64,000 nt of DNA from Streptomyces diastatochromogenes (GTDB lineage: Bacteria > Actinomycetota > Actinomycetes > Streptomycetales > Streptomycetaceae), in contig NZ_MCGQ01000020.1 of assembly GCF_002242805.1 (NCBI RefSeq), forward strand, positions 275,184 to 339,183. The letters are read 5' to 3'. A model generated the notes under the pieces. The model ran no database searches, had not been told where the DNA came from, and worked only from the letters and a program-made list of their open reading frames with translations. Numbering within the stretch: the stretch's first letter is position 1; each line of letters starts with the position of its first letter. Shown here piece by piece: positions 50,019 to 62,288 of this stretch. A program made the translations under genes and the position numbers.

Positions 50019-51560
50019 GTGACTGACAAGTTGTGGGGCGGCCGGTTCGACGAGGACATCACCCCCGATGTCCTGGACTACACGCTCACCACAGACGTCG
50101 ATGTGCGGCTCGTCTTCGCCGACCTGTGGCAGGACATCGCCCATGTGCTGATGCTCGGCCACCGCGAGATCATCCCGGCCGAGAACGCGCGGGCGATCCT
50201 CGGCGCCCTGCTGAGGCTGTCGGAGCGGCACGAGCGCGGCGAGCTGCGGCTGCGCCCCGAACTCGAGGACGTCCACTTCAACATCGAGCAGATGGTCATC
50301 GAGGACCTCGGCCGCGAGGTCGGCGGTCACATGCACACGGCCCGGTCCCGTAACGACCAGGTCTCCACCGATGCCCGCATGTACCTCCGCCGCGTCCAGC
50401 TCGACGCCGTCGCCGCGAACCTGGCGCTCATCGACGTCCTGCTGTCCTTCCCGGAGGAGGACCTGCTCGCCATCCTCCCCGGCTACACACACAGCCAGGC
50501 CGCCCAGCCGGTCTCCGTCGGCTTCTGGAAGACCGCCCACGCGAGCATGCTGCTGCGGGACGTACGGCGGCTGCGTGACGTCTTCGACCGTACCGACGAG
50601 TCCGCGCTGGGCGCGTGCGCGCTGGCCGGCACCTCCTTCCCGCTGGACCGGGAACTCAGCGCCCGGCTGCTGGGCTTCCGGGGCGTGCTCAGCCACGCGC
50701 TCGACGCCACCAGCGCCCGCGACTACCTCATCGAGAGCGCGGCGGCCTTCGCGATCGGCGGCAACAACCTCTCCCGCATGGCCGAGGAGATCGTGCTGTG
50801 GAGCGGGCACGAGTACAGCCTCGTCGAGGTCTCGGACGCGTACGCCACCGGCAGCTCGATCATGCCGCAGAAGAAGAACCCGGTCGTCGCCGAGCTCACC
50901 CGCGGCCGCGCGGGCCGCACCGCCGGCACCCTCGTCCAGCTGCTCACCATGGCCAAGGGCGTCACCCTCGGCTACAGCTGCGACCTCCAGGACGACAAGC
51001 CGTACCTGTGGAACGCCATCGACACCTACCTGTCCACGCTGCGTATCGTCGCCGGCCAGACCAGGGGGCTGCGCTTCAACAGCGAGCGCGGCGAGGACCT
51101 GTGCTGGGACAACTTCTCCACCGCGACCGAACTGGCCAACTACCTGGTCTCCGACCACGGCCTGCCCTTCCGCGAGGCGCACCACGTCACCGGCTCGCTC
51201 GTCGGCGCCCTGCTCAAGCGCGGCGCGACCCTGCGGGACACCGCCGCGGGTGCCGAGATCCTGGCCGGACTCGGCCACCCCGTCGAGGAGCAGATCCTCG
51301 CCCGCCTCTTCGCGCCGCGCGCCGCGGTGACCAGTTACACCAGCCCCGGCGGCACCTCCCCGCAGAGCGTCGAGGCCGTCCGCGCCGAGCTGCGGCAGGC
51401 GGTGCAGGGGCACGGGGAGTGGCTGGAGCGCACCCGGGACAAGCTCGACACCGCGCACGCCGCCACCCTCCGGGCGGCCCGCGAGATCGCCGACGGCGCG
51501 GACTTCGCCAAGGTCCTCGACACCGTCACGGCCGACCTGCCGGCCGTGCAGCAGCGCTGA
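50019..51560 (+). CDS. argH: Argininosuccinate lyase homologue in the cluster
   Basis: A 513-residue fumarase/aspartase-superfamily lyase. LWGGRF, HTARSRNDQV (residues about 106-115), the catalytic His158 and the loop GSSIMPQKKNP (278-288) are kept, so it should cleave a C-N bond and release fumarate. The canonical GYTHLQRAQP is altered to GYTHSQAAQP, and KKNPD to KKNPV, and the chain is longer than usual ArgH (about 470). GTG 50019 has AAAGGA six bases before it. It leads the operon argH-argG-formyltransferase. It may supply arginine or act on a non-standard N-succinyl substrate. Confidence 0.85.
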   Translation: MTDKLWGGRFDEDITPDVLDYTLTTDVDVRLVFADLWQDIAHVLMLGHREIIPAENARAILGALLRLSERHERGELRLRPELEDVHFNIEQMVIEDLGREVGGHMHTARSRNDQVSTDARMYLRRVQLDAVAANLALIDVLLSFPEEDLLAILPGYTHSQAAQPVSVGFWKTAHASMLLRDVRRLRDVFDRTDESALGACALAGTSFPLDRELSARLLGFRGVLSHALDATSARDYLIESAAAFAIGGNNLSRMAEEIVLWSGHEYSLVEVSDAYATGSSIMPQKKNPVVAELTRGRAGRTAGTLVQLLTMAKGVTLGYSCDLQDDKPYLWNAIDTYLSTLRIVAGQTRGLRFNSERGEDLCWDNFSTATELANYLVSDHGLPFREAHHVTGSLVGALLKRGATLRDTAAGAEILAGLGHPVEEQILARLFAPRAAVTSYTSPGGTSPQSVEAVRAELRQAVQGHGEWLERTRDKLDTAHAATLRAAREIADGADFAKVLDTVTADLPAVQQR

Positions 51561-51604
51561 CCCCACCGGGCCGACCCCGGCCGACACGACATCCCGGAGA
51601 ACCC

Positions 51605-52777
<1,173 letters not shown>

Positions 52778-52800
52778 CCGGAAGGAACGAGGCGAACCGC

Positions 52801-53748
52801 ATGCGCATCGTCTTCATGGGCTACCAGACCTGGGGGCACCGGGTCCTCGAAGCCCTGCTGCAGTCCGAGCACGAGATTCCGCTCGTCATCACCCACCCCA
52901 CCAGCGGCCATGTCTACGAGACCATCTGGAACGACTCCGTGGTCCAGCTGGCCGAACAGCACGGCATACCCGTACTGGAGCGCAAGTACGCCAACGACGA
53001 CGAAGTGGCCGCGCTGCTGGAGGAGTTGCGGCCCGATCTGCTGGTCTCCTCGGACTGGCGCACCTGGGTGGCCCCCCGCATCTACGGCCTGGCCACCTAT
53101 GGCGCGATCAACGTCCATGACGCGCTGCTGCCCCGCTACGGCGGCTTCGCACCGCTGAACTGGGCGCTGATCAACGGTGAGCGCGAGGTCGGCGTGACCG
53201 TGCACTTCATGAACGAGGACTTCGACCTCGGCGACATCGTGGTGCAGAAGCGGGTGCCGGTGGAGGACAAGGACACCGTCACGGACCTGTTCCACAAGAC
53301 GGTCGATCTGTTCGTCCCGGCGACGCTGGAGGCCATCGACCTCATCGCCTCCGGCCGCACCGACTGGACCAAGCAGGACCCCGCGCAGGCCACGTTCTTC
53401 CACAAGCGGTCGATCGAGGACAGCCGCGTCGACTGGACCTGGTCCGCGCGGGACATCACGAATCTCGTCCGGGCCCAGGTCGACCCGTACCCCAACGCGT
53501 TCGCGTACTACAAGGGCGAGCGCGTCCGCATCCTGTCCGCCTCGGTCTCCCAGCTTCGCCTCGGCGGCACCGTCGGCCGGGTCTTCCGCCCGGAGGGCGA
53601 AGGCGTGGCCGTCGTCTGCGGCCCCGACGCGCGCCGCGGCTCGGAGTACGGCCTGGTCGTGGAGCGGGTCCGCACCGACGACGGCCGGGAGCTGCGCGGC
53701 GTCGACTTCTTCCGCACCATGGGCGGATATCTGACGAGCCGGCCGTAA
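52801..53748 (+). CDS. Formyltransferase (methionyl-tRNA formyltransferase fold)
   Basis: A 315-residue protein of the Fmt/ArnA-N family using N10-formyltetrahydrofolate. Catalytic Asn, His and Asp lie in GAINVHDALLPRYGGFAPLNW and GVTVHFMNEDFDLGDIV. The C-terminal OB-fold-like domain is present (NLVRAQVDPYPNAFAYYKGE). It differs from housekeeping Fmt in the SLLPRWRG-type loop (here ALLPRYGG). ATG 52801 has GAGG eight bases upstream. In this operon it likely formylates an amine or hydroxylamine of an amino-acid building block. Confidence 0.87.
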   Translation: MRIVFMGYQTWGHRVLEALLQSEHEIPLVITHPTSGHVYETIWNDSVVQLAEQHGIPVLERKYANDDEVAALLEELRPDLLVSSDWRTWVAPRIYGLATYGAINVHDALLPRYGGFAPLNWALINGEREVGVTVHFMNEDFDLGDIVVQKRVPVEDKDTVTDLFHKTVDLFVPATLEAIDLIASGRTDWTKQDPAQATFFHKRSIEDSRVDWTWSARDITNLVRAQVDPYPNAFAYYKGERVRILSASVSQLRLGGTVGRVFRPEGEGVAVVCGPDARRGSEYGLVVERVRTDDGRELRGVDFFRTMGGYLTSRP

Positions 53749-53768
53749 CGGTCGCTCAGCCCCCTACC

Positions 53769-53795
53769 GAGGCGGTCCCCGCCGGGGACCGCCTC
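53769..53795. terminator. Hairpin between formyltransferase and transporter genes
   Basis: GAGGCGGTCCCC and GGGGACCGCCTC pair perfectly (12 pairs) around GCC, 20 bases past the formyltransferase stop. It should end or attenuate the argHG transcript ahead of the transporter. Confidence 0.8.
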
Positions 53796-53818
53796 CTGCC
53801 CCTCCCAAGGAGTACCCG

Positions 53819-54667
53819 GTGAATCTGTTCCTGGCCCTCGCGTCCGCGATGGTGCTCGGCTCCGCCGACTTCGTCGGCGGACTGGCGACCAAACACGCCC
53901 GCGCCGCGGTGGTCGTCTGCTGGTCGAACACCGCCGGTCTGCTGACGGCCCTGGTGTTCGCCGGGATCCTCTCCCACGGAGGGACCAGTTGGTCCGAGGC
54001 GGTCTGGGGCGGCCTCGCCGGACTCTGCGGCAGCCTGGGGGCCATCCTCCTCTACCACGCCCTGGCCAACGGCGTGATGAGCCTGGTCGCCCCGACGACC
54101 GCGGCGGCGGCCGCCGCCCTGCCCGTGATCGCCGGGGTGCTGTCGGGCGACCGGCTCACCGGCCTGGCCGTGATCGGCGTCCTGTGCGCCCTTGCCTCGG
54201 TCCTGCTGGTGTCCCTGTCGGGCGACGACTCCGACGGCTCGGCCGACCGGCGCAAGATGGCCCGCAGCGTGGGGTTCGCCCTGCTGGCCGGCGCCGGCTT
54301 CGGGCTGTTCTTCGTACTGCTGGCCCACACCCCGAGCGACTCCAGCCTGTGGCCGCTGGTGTGGGCCCGCTGCGCCTCGCTGACGCTGCTGCTGATCCTG
54401 GGCCTGGTCCGTCGTACGTCCCTGCGGCTGCCGGCCACGCCGGCCCGGCTCGCGCTGCTGTCCGGGGTGCTCGACATGGGGTCGAGCATCCTGTTCCTGA
54501 TCGCGGTCAAGGCGGGCAGCCTCGCCATCGTCGGCCTGCTCTCCTCGCTCTACCCGGTCAGCACGGTGCTGCTGGCGCGGTTCGTGCTCAAGGAGCGCAT
54601 CCGCACGGTCCAGCACGTCGGTGTCGTCCTCGCCCTCGGAAGCGTGCTGCTGCTCGCCTGGAGCTGA
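53819..54667 (+). CDS. DMT-superfamily (EamA) exporter
   Basis: A 282-residue membrane protein with ten helices in two EamA repeats (LGSADFVGGLATKHA in the first, SLAIVGLLSSLYPVSTVLLAR in the second). Members export amino acids, nucleosides or drugs. GTG 53819 has AAGGAG six bases upstream. It is the best candidate for product or intermediate export in this half of the cluster; no ABC or large MFS pump lies within the cluster. Confidence 0.87.
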   Translation: MNLFLALASAMVLGSADFVGGLATKHARAAVVVCWSNTAGLLTALVFAGILSHGGTSWSEAVWGGLAGLCGSLGAILLYHALANGVMSLVAPTTAAAAAALPVIAGVLSGDRLTGLAVIGVLCALASVLLVSLSGDDSDGSADRRKMARSVGFALLAGAGFGLFFVLLAHTPSDSSLWPLVWARCASLTLLLILGLVRRTSLRLPATPARLALLSGVLDMGSSILFLIAVKAGSLAIVGLLSSLYPVSTVLLARFVLKERIRTVQHVGVVLALGSVLLLAWS

Positions 54668-54710
54668 CCCGGCCACACCGTCCCACCCCCGATTCCTGTC
54701 TGGAGACCGC

Positions 54711-55079
54711 ATGCCTGCCAGCGACCCGATAGCGCCGCCCCGGGTCCTGCCCTTCGCGGAACACGCCGCGCGCCCCTCGCGCGAACCGTCGGCGCAAGAC
54801 GCGGCCCTGTCGCTCGACCAGCTCGCCGCCGAGCGCACCGAAACGCTCCCCGGGCCCTTCCACTACCAGCTCAAGGGCGTCCGGTTCACCCTCCCCGCCC
54901 TGCGCGGCCTGCCCCTCGACGTCTGGGAACGGGTGCGGGGCGGCACGGACCCGGTGGCGTCGCTGCGCGCCGTCGTCGGTGAGCAGAAGACGCGCGAGAT
55001 GGCCGCCGCCGGATTCACGCTCTGCGATCTCGACGTGATCGTCGAGGACTGGGAGCGCCGCAGCGGTGTCCGACGCTGA
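54711..55079 (+). CDS. Unknown 122-aa protein between transporter and second crotonase
   Basis: A Pro/Ala-rich N-terminal third is followed by a compact domain from FHYQLKGVRFTLPALRGLPL to the end. The pattern of a short beta pair, a conserved Leu-Pro and several helices recalls phage tail-assembly chaperones and other small adaptor domains, but this is only a shape resemblance. ATG 54711 has GGAG six bases upstream, and the crotonase gene starts inside its last codons, so the two proteins are coupled and may interact. Confidence 0.6.
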   Translation: MPASDPIAPPRVLPFAEHAARPSREPSAQDAALSLDQLAAERTETLPGPFHYQLKGVRFTLPALRGLPLDVWERVRGGTDPVASLRAVVGEQKTREMAAAGFTLCDLDVIVEDWERRSGVRR

Positions 55080-55830
55080 GACCTTCAGATGCGAACGCCA
55101 CGGGCCGGTGGCGGTCGTGGTGTTCACGGGCCCGCACCACGCGAACGCCCTGAGCCGACGGCGCATGCGCGAACTGCGCGGCCTGCTCCTGCGGTTGGAG
55201 GCGGACCCGACCGTGCGGGCGGTGGTCCTGCGCGCCGACGAGGAGTACTCCTTCAGCGTGGGAGGCGACTTCCACGAGATGCGCCACTTCGTCGGCGGCG
55301 CCGAGACCGACGCGTGGAGCGACGACATCGCCGACCTGTGCGTCACCGCGCTGGAGGTCACCAAGCCGGTCGTGGCGGCCCTGGACGGCCATGTCATGGG
55401 CGTCGGCGTGCTGCTCGCCCTCGCCTGCGACTACCGCGTCGGGTCCGAGAGCTGCTCCCTGCGCATGCCGCACTTCGAGCTCGGCATCGTCGGGGTCTGC
55501 GCCGGGTACGTCCTCGAGCGTTCCCTCGGCCGGTCGCTGATGCAGGAGATGCTGGTCTCGGGCGAACCGTGGTCGTCCGAGGACGCCCTGAGCGACGGCC
55601 TGCTGCAACGAGTCGTCCCCGACATCGACCTGGCCGCCACCGCGCTGAAACTCGCCGAACGCTTCGCCGCGTACGACGCCACGGCGTTCCGCGTCACCAA
55701 ACACCACCTCAACCGGTCCTACGCCCTGGGGCTCCGCGACGCGCAACGCACCGCCCGTACCTCGCACCGGGCCGCTTTCGCCACCGGCCTGCCCCAACGG
55801 CGCATGCGTCGGATCCTCGGCGACGACTGA
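55066..55830 (+). CDS. Second CarB-like crotonase, altered active site
   Basis: A 254-residue crotonase closely related to the one at 29338 (HANALSRRRMRELRG, YSFSVGGDFHEM, KPVVAALDGHVMGVGV, AFATGLPQRRMRRILG). At the position of CarB Glu131 it has His136 in LRMPHFELG; Glu138 is two residues on. It is therefore a diverged paralogue with changed chemistry or a different acyl-CoA substrate. GTG 55066 overlaps the preceding gene by 14 bases. It might extend or hydrolyse a carboxymethylproline-type thioester, or make a second substituent. Confidence 0.83.
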   Translation: MSDAETFRCERHGPVAVVVFTGPHHANALSRRRMRELRGLLLRLEADPTVRAVVLRADEEYSFSVGGDFHEMRHFVGGAETDAWSDDIADLCVTALEVTKPVVAALDGHVMGVGVLLALACDYRVGSESCSLRMPHFELGIVGVCAGYVLERSLGRSLMQEMLVSGEPWSSEDALSDGLLQRVVPDIDLAATALKLAERFAAYDATAFRVTKHHLNRSYALGLRDAQRTARTSHRAAFATGLPQRRMRRILGDD

Positions 55831-55861
55831 CCTCTCCCGTCCCTACCGAAGGAGTTCCGAC

Positions 55862-57127
55862 TTGCCCGCCGCGGATCCTCTGCCCGATGTGCTGGTCGCT
55901 GTTCCGGCGGTGATCCTGGCCTGTCAGGCCGGGGCCTGGCTGATGCGCAGGCTCGGCCAGCCTCCCGTGGTGGGCGAGATCGCCACCGGTATCGTGCTCG
56001 GCCCCTCGCTGCTCGGCTGGATCTGGCCGGCCGGTCTGCACTGGCTGTTCCCGGACACCGTGATGCCGTACATCGGTCTGCTCGGCAATCTCGGCCTGCT
56101 CGCCTTCATGTTCCTCGTGGGCCGGGAACTCGACCTCGGCACCCTGCGAGGGCACAGCCGGACGGCGATCACGGTCAGCCAGGCCGGCATTGCGCTGCCC
56201 CTTGTCCTGGGTTCCCTGCTCGGGCTCGGCATGTACGGCTCCTTCGCTCCCCGTGGCGTGGGCCGGGCGGACTTCGTCCTGTTCATCGCCGTCTCGATGA
56301 GCATCACGGCGTTCCCCGTGCTCGCCCGGATCCTCACCGACCGCGGCCTGTACAGGACGCGGCTGGGCGCACTCGCCATGGCCTGCGCGGCCACCGACGA
56401 CGTCACCGCCTGGTGCCTGCTGACGGTGGTCGTCGCCCTCAGCACCAGCGGGTCGCCCTCCGAGGCGGTCACCGCCGCTGTGCTCACCGCCGGGTTTCTC
56501 GCCCTCATGGTCGGGCTCGGGCGCCCGCTGCTCGCCCGCTGGACCTCCCGCGCAGGACGGGTCCCGGACGGCATCGGCATGGTCGTCCTGTTCAGCGGCC
56601 TGTGCCTGTCGGCGCTGACCACCGACCGGATCGGTGTCCATGCGCTGTTCGGGGCCTTCATCTTCGGGGTGATCACACCTCGTGGCTCCCGGACCGTCGA
56701 CCGCTGCGCGGAGCAACTGCGTGCCTTCACCCTGCCGGTGCTGCTGCCCCTGTTCTTCGTCGTCACCGGCCTGCGCACGGATGTGTCAGCGCTGGCCGGC
56801 GATCCGGCGCAGTGGCTGTGGGGCCTCGCGGTCCTCGCCGTCGCGGTCATCGGTAAATGGGGCGGAAGCACGGGCGCGGCCCGGGCCACGGGTCGGCCCT
56901 GGCGCGAGGCCCTGGCCATCGGAGCACTGATGAACTGCCGTGGTCTCACCGAGCTGGTGGTGCTCAACGTCGGTCTCGAACTCGGCGTGATCGGCCAGGA
57001 CCTGTTCACCATCCTCGTTCTCATGGCCCTGCTCACCACAGCCGTCACATCCGTGGCCCTGAGCCACTTGGTCCGCCCTGCGCCGGCAACCGAGGAGCCC
57101 GAGGTACATGAGGTTCAGGCCGCCTGA
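55862..57127 (+). CDS. Cation/proton antiporter, CPA2 (KefB/NhaA-like Na+/H+ exchanger) family
   Basis: A 421-residue membrane protein with about 12-13 helices. The N-terminal QPPVVGEIATGIVLGPSLLG and the central ATDDVTAWCLL (with the paired aspartates of CPA2 ion sites) are diagnostic. The usual C-terminal TrkA-N domain is absent. TTG 55862 is supported by AAGGAG seven bases before it. It follows the crotonase gene and is the last cluster-side gene on this strand. It could give self-protection or drive export; similar antiporters also occur near antibiotic clusters. Confidence 0.85.
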   Translation: MPAADPLPDVLVAVPAVILACQAGAWLMRRLGQPPVVGEIATGIVLGPSLLGWIWPAGLHWLFPDTVMPYIGLLGNLGLLAFMFLVGRELDLGTLRGHSRTAITVSQAGIALPLVLGSLLGLGMYGSFAPRGVGRADFVLFIAVSMSITAFPVLARILTDRGLYRTRLGALAMACAATDDVTAWCLLTVVVALSTSGSPSEAVTAAVLTAGFLALMVGLGRPLLARWTSRAGRVPDGIGMVVLFSGLCLSALTTDRIGVHALFGAFIFGVITPRGSRTVDRCAEQLRAFTLPVLLPLFFVVTGLRTDVSALAGDPAQWLWGLAVLAVAVIGKWGGSTGAARATGRPWREALAIGALMNCRGLTELVVLNVGLELGVIGQDLFTILVLMALLTTAVTSVALSHLVRPAPATEEPEVHEVQAA

Positions 57128-57169
57128 ACGGCTGGTTCTGCGGCTGCGGAATGAGACCAGGGCGCCGGG

Positions 57170-57595
57170 TCACACCTTCTTGACGACGATGGTGTCCGGG
57201 AGGAGCTTCTCCAGGTCGTCCACGTCCGAGGTGAAGACGGTGACCTGCCCCTTCTGCCGGCGTGCGATGACAGCGAGCACGGCATCGATCGCGTACTTGT
57301 GACCGTGCAACTCGGCGTCAGCCAGGAGGCGCCGAGCCTGGCGGGCCTCGTCCTTTCCGATGTCGGCGACCTTGAGCCGGGAGAGCACCCAGTCCCAGCG
57401 CTGCTCGGTGGTTCTGCCGTCGTACGCCTCGATCAGCGTCATGGGAGACGTCACCACCTCGGCCTCACCCCCGGCCGCGAGTTCGAGCCAGGCGATCATC
57501 CTCCGGTCGCCGCGCACGGCCAGGGACAAGGCCTCGCAGTCGAGTACGAAGACGCGCAGTGGCCGCCGGCTGTGCTCACCGGCGCGCTTCTTCAC
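57170..57595 (-). CDS. PIN-domain toxin (VapC-like)
   Basis: A 141-residue PIN-domain ribonuclease. Acidic catalytic residues are in VFVLDCEAL, SPMTLIEAYDG, KYAIDAVLAV and VFTSDVDDLEKL, complete for the family. GTG 57595 overlaps the antitoxin stop as GTGA, the usual order with the antitoxin first. It lies between the biosynthetic cluster and the purine operon. Confidence 0.88.
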   Translation of the reverse strand: MKKRAGEHSRRPLRVFVLDCEALSLAVRGDRRMIAWLELAAGGEAEVVTSPMTLIEAYDGRTTEQRWDWVLSRLKVADIGKDEARQARRLLADAELHGHKYAIDAVLAVIARRQKGQVTVFTSDVDDLEKLLPDTIVVKKV

Positions 57596-57870
57596 GCGGC
57601 CTCTCCGGGGTTGTGTCCTCCGGTGGTGTGGCGGCGCTCGTGCTCGGCGTCGAGATCTTCCAGTTCCGCGCGTGCTGCCGCGCGCTCGTCCTCGGTGACC
57701 GGGCCGTGTTCCTCCTGCAGCCAGTCGACCAGCTCCAGCAGCCGGTCCCGGTCGCGCTTGAATCGCAGTGCTTCGGCCACATACGCCGAAAGTCCCCGCT
57801 CAGCCGCCTCGGCGCGGATCTCGTCCAGCAGGTCCTCGGGGATCGTCACGGTCACTTTCTTGGTCGCCAT
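57592..57870 (-). CDS. Antitoxin, ribbon-helix-helix type (VapB/CopG-like)
   Basis: A 92-residue protein. The N-terminal ribbon-helix-helix is MATKKVTVTIPEDLLDEIRA and AAERGLSAYVAEAL. The acidic C-terminal half (residues about 55-92) would wrap the toxin. ATG 57870 was chosen over ATG 57882 since it starts the fold directly; spacing to GGAG is unclear for both. It forms an autoregulated pair with the PIN protein downstream. Confidence 0.83.
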   Translation of the reverse strand: MATKKVTVTIPEDLLDEIRAEAAERGLSAYVAEALRFKRDRDRLLELVDWLQEEHGPVTEDERAAARAELEDLDAEHERRHTTGGHNPGEAA

Positions 57871-58047
57871 ACTTGGCACCATACTCCGGGTGTCATACCC
57901 CTTACCAGTCGGCAGGCTCCAGGCCGCGGTCGCGATCGAAACGTTCTGTGCCGGACGCCGACTGATGACCCTGTTCGCCGACACAGGGGGACGCCGAGGA
58001 TCGTCGAGAGTGGATCGATCGGCTCTCGAGATGCCGAGGGCAACCCC

Positions 58048-58076
58048 TTGACCTCGGTGGCCCCGGCTACTACTTT
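58048..58076 (+). promoter_or_regulatory. Housekeeping-type promoter of the xanthine dehydrogenase operon
   Basis: TTGACC and TACTTT are separated by 17 bases, close to the HrdB consensus. Transcription would start near 58083, giving a leader of about 300 nt before xdhA. Confidence 0.6.
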
Positions 58077-58125
58077 GCGGTAGACGTCGACCGACCCATA
58101 ACCACCGAAAGGAGGCGACCAGCAG

Positions 58126-58203
58126 ATGAACACCAGCTCTGATCTTGGTCGCCTCGCCCAGCGCACGGTCTGGGTTCCGGGTCGGATCGCGCACGGCTGC
58201 TGA
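58126..58203 (+). CDS. 25-codon leader ORF ahead of xdhA
   Basis: It reads MNTSSDLGRLAQRTVWVPGR then five more residues ending in Cys and a TGA. AGGAGG lies ten bases before the ATG, and the ORF sits 186 bases before xdhA, just after the likely promoter. It resembles small leader peptides that sense amino acid or translation status. No clear hairpin pair was worked out. Confidence 0.5.
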   Translation: MNTSSDLGRLAQRTVWVPGRIAHGC

Positions 58204-58388
58204 GCACGCCGTTCTGATGTGCCCGTCCGTGGCACATTCCGGGTTTCCCGTCACCACTTTCCGGCACGTCGCTGCTGCGTGCCGTTTTGCGCCCGCTCCT
58301 CTCACGTGGCGCGCCTGAACACAGAAAGCTGCCTGAAATTGGCGAACATCATGAATCGACCGATCATGCACGGAAACGAAGGCCTGTC

Positions 58389-59854
58389 ATGACAGAGGCG
58401 CGGATCACGGTCAACGGGAAAGAAACACCGATTTCACCGGCTGCGCCCCACACCACCGTGCTGGATTTTCTGCGCGAGCGTGGCCTCACCGGTACCAAGG
58501 AGGGCTGCGCCGAGGGTGAATGCGGCGCCTGTTCGGTCCTGGTGGCCCGTCCCGGGGTGAACAAGCCCACCGACTGGGTGGCGGTCAACGCCTGCCTGGT
58601 CCCGGCCGCGGCGCTCGACGGCCAGGAGGTCATCACCTCCGAGGGCCTCGCCACGGTCGGCGAAGACGGCACGGCGCCCACCCTGCACCCGGTGCAGGAG
58701 GAGATGGCCGTCCGCGGCGGCTCCCAGTGCGGCTACTGCACGCCGGGATTCATCTGCAGCATGGCCTCCGAGTACTACCGGCCCGACCGCTGCGCGCACG
58801 CGGACTCGGACTCGGCCGACAGCACCGATCACGAGCACGGTCCGAACGGTTTCGACCTGCACTCGCTGAGCGGAAACCTGTGCCGATGTACCGGTTACCG
58901 CCCGATTCGCGATGCCGCGTTCGCCGTCGGCGAGCCCACGGACGAGGACCCGCTGGCGCAGCGTCGCGAGCAGGCCCCGCCCGCGCCGGTCGCCACCGAG
59001 TACACCCAGGACGACAGCACGTTCCTGCGGAAGGAAACCCTGGCCGAAACGCTGCAGCTGCTGCGCGAGCGGCCCGACGCGGTGGTGGTCGCCGGCTCCA
59101 CCGACTACGGCGTCGAGGTGAACATCCGCTCCCGCCGGGCGGATTGCGTGGTCGCCATCGACCGGCTGCCCGAACTGCGGGAGCTGCGCGTCGAGTCCGA
59201 CCACATCGAGATCGGTGCGGCGCTGACGCTCACCGAGATCGAGCGCCGCCTCGACGGCGACGTCCCGCTCCTTGCAGAGCTGTTCCCGCAGTTCGCCTCC
59301 CGGCTCATCCGCAACAGTGGGACCCTCGGCGGCAACCTGGGTACCGGCTCGCCCATCGGTGACAGCCCGCCGGTGCTGCTCGCCCTTGAGGCGTCGTTGG
59401 TGCTCTCCGATGTCGACGGTGAGCGCGTGGTCCCGCTGGCCGACTACTTCACCGGCTACCGGCAGAGCGTGCGCCGTCCCGGCGAGCTGATCCGCGCGGT
59501 GCGCGTCCCGCTGCCGCTGTCTCCGGTCACGGCCTTCCACAAGATCGCCAAGCGGCGCTTCGACGACATCTCCAGCGTCGCGGTCGGCTTCGCCCTCGAC
59601 ATCGAGGACGGGATCGTCCGCAAGGCCCGCATCGGCCTGGGCGGCGTGGCCGCCACCCCGATCCGTGCGCTCGCCACCGAGGCGGCCCTGGAGGGCAAGC
59701 CGTGGTCGGCGGAGACGGTCGAGGCCGCGGCCCGGGTGCTGCGGGGTGAGGGCACGCCGATGGACGACCACCGCGCCAGCTCCCTCTACCGTTCCGCGAT
59801 GCTCGGCCAGAGCTTGCTCAAGCTGCACGCACAGACCACCGAGGCGGTGTCGTC

Positions 59855-59858
<4 letters not shown>
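58389..59858 (+). CDS. xdhA: Xanthine dehydrogenase 2Fe-2S and FAD subunit
   Basis: A 489-residue fusion of two electron-transfer domains. The [2Fe-2S] clusters use Cys in EGCAEGECGAC, QCGYCTPGF and NLCRCTGYRP. The FAD domain has VVAGSTDYGVEVN and RNSGTLGGNLGTGSPIGDSPP. Together with the next gene it oxidises hypoxanthine and xanthine to urate in the cytoplasm. ATG 58389 has GAAGG six bases ahead; the longer frame has no such site. It overlaps xdhB as ATGA. Confidence 0.93.
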
Positions 59859-62287
<2,429 letters not shown>

Positions 62288-62288
62288 C

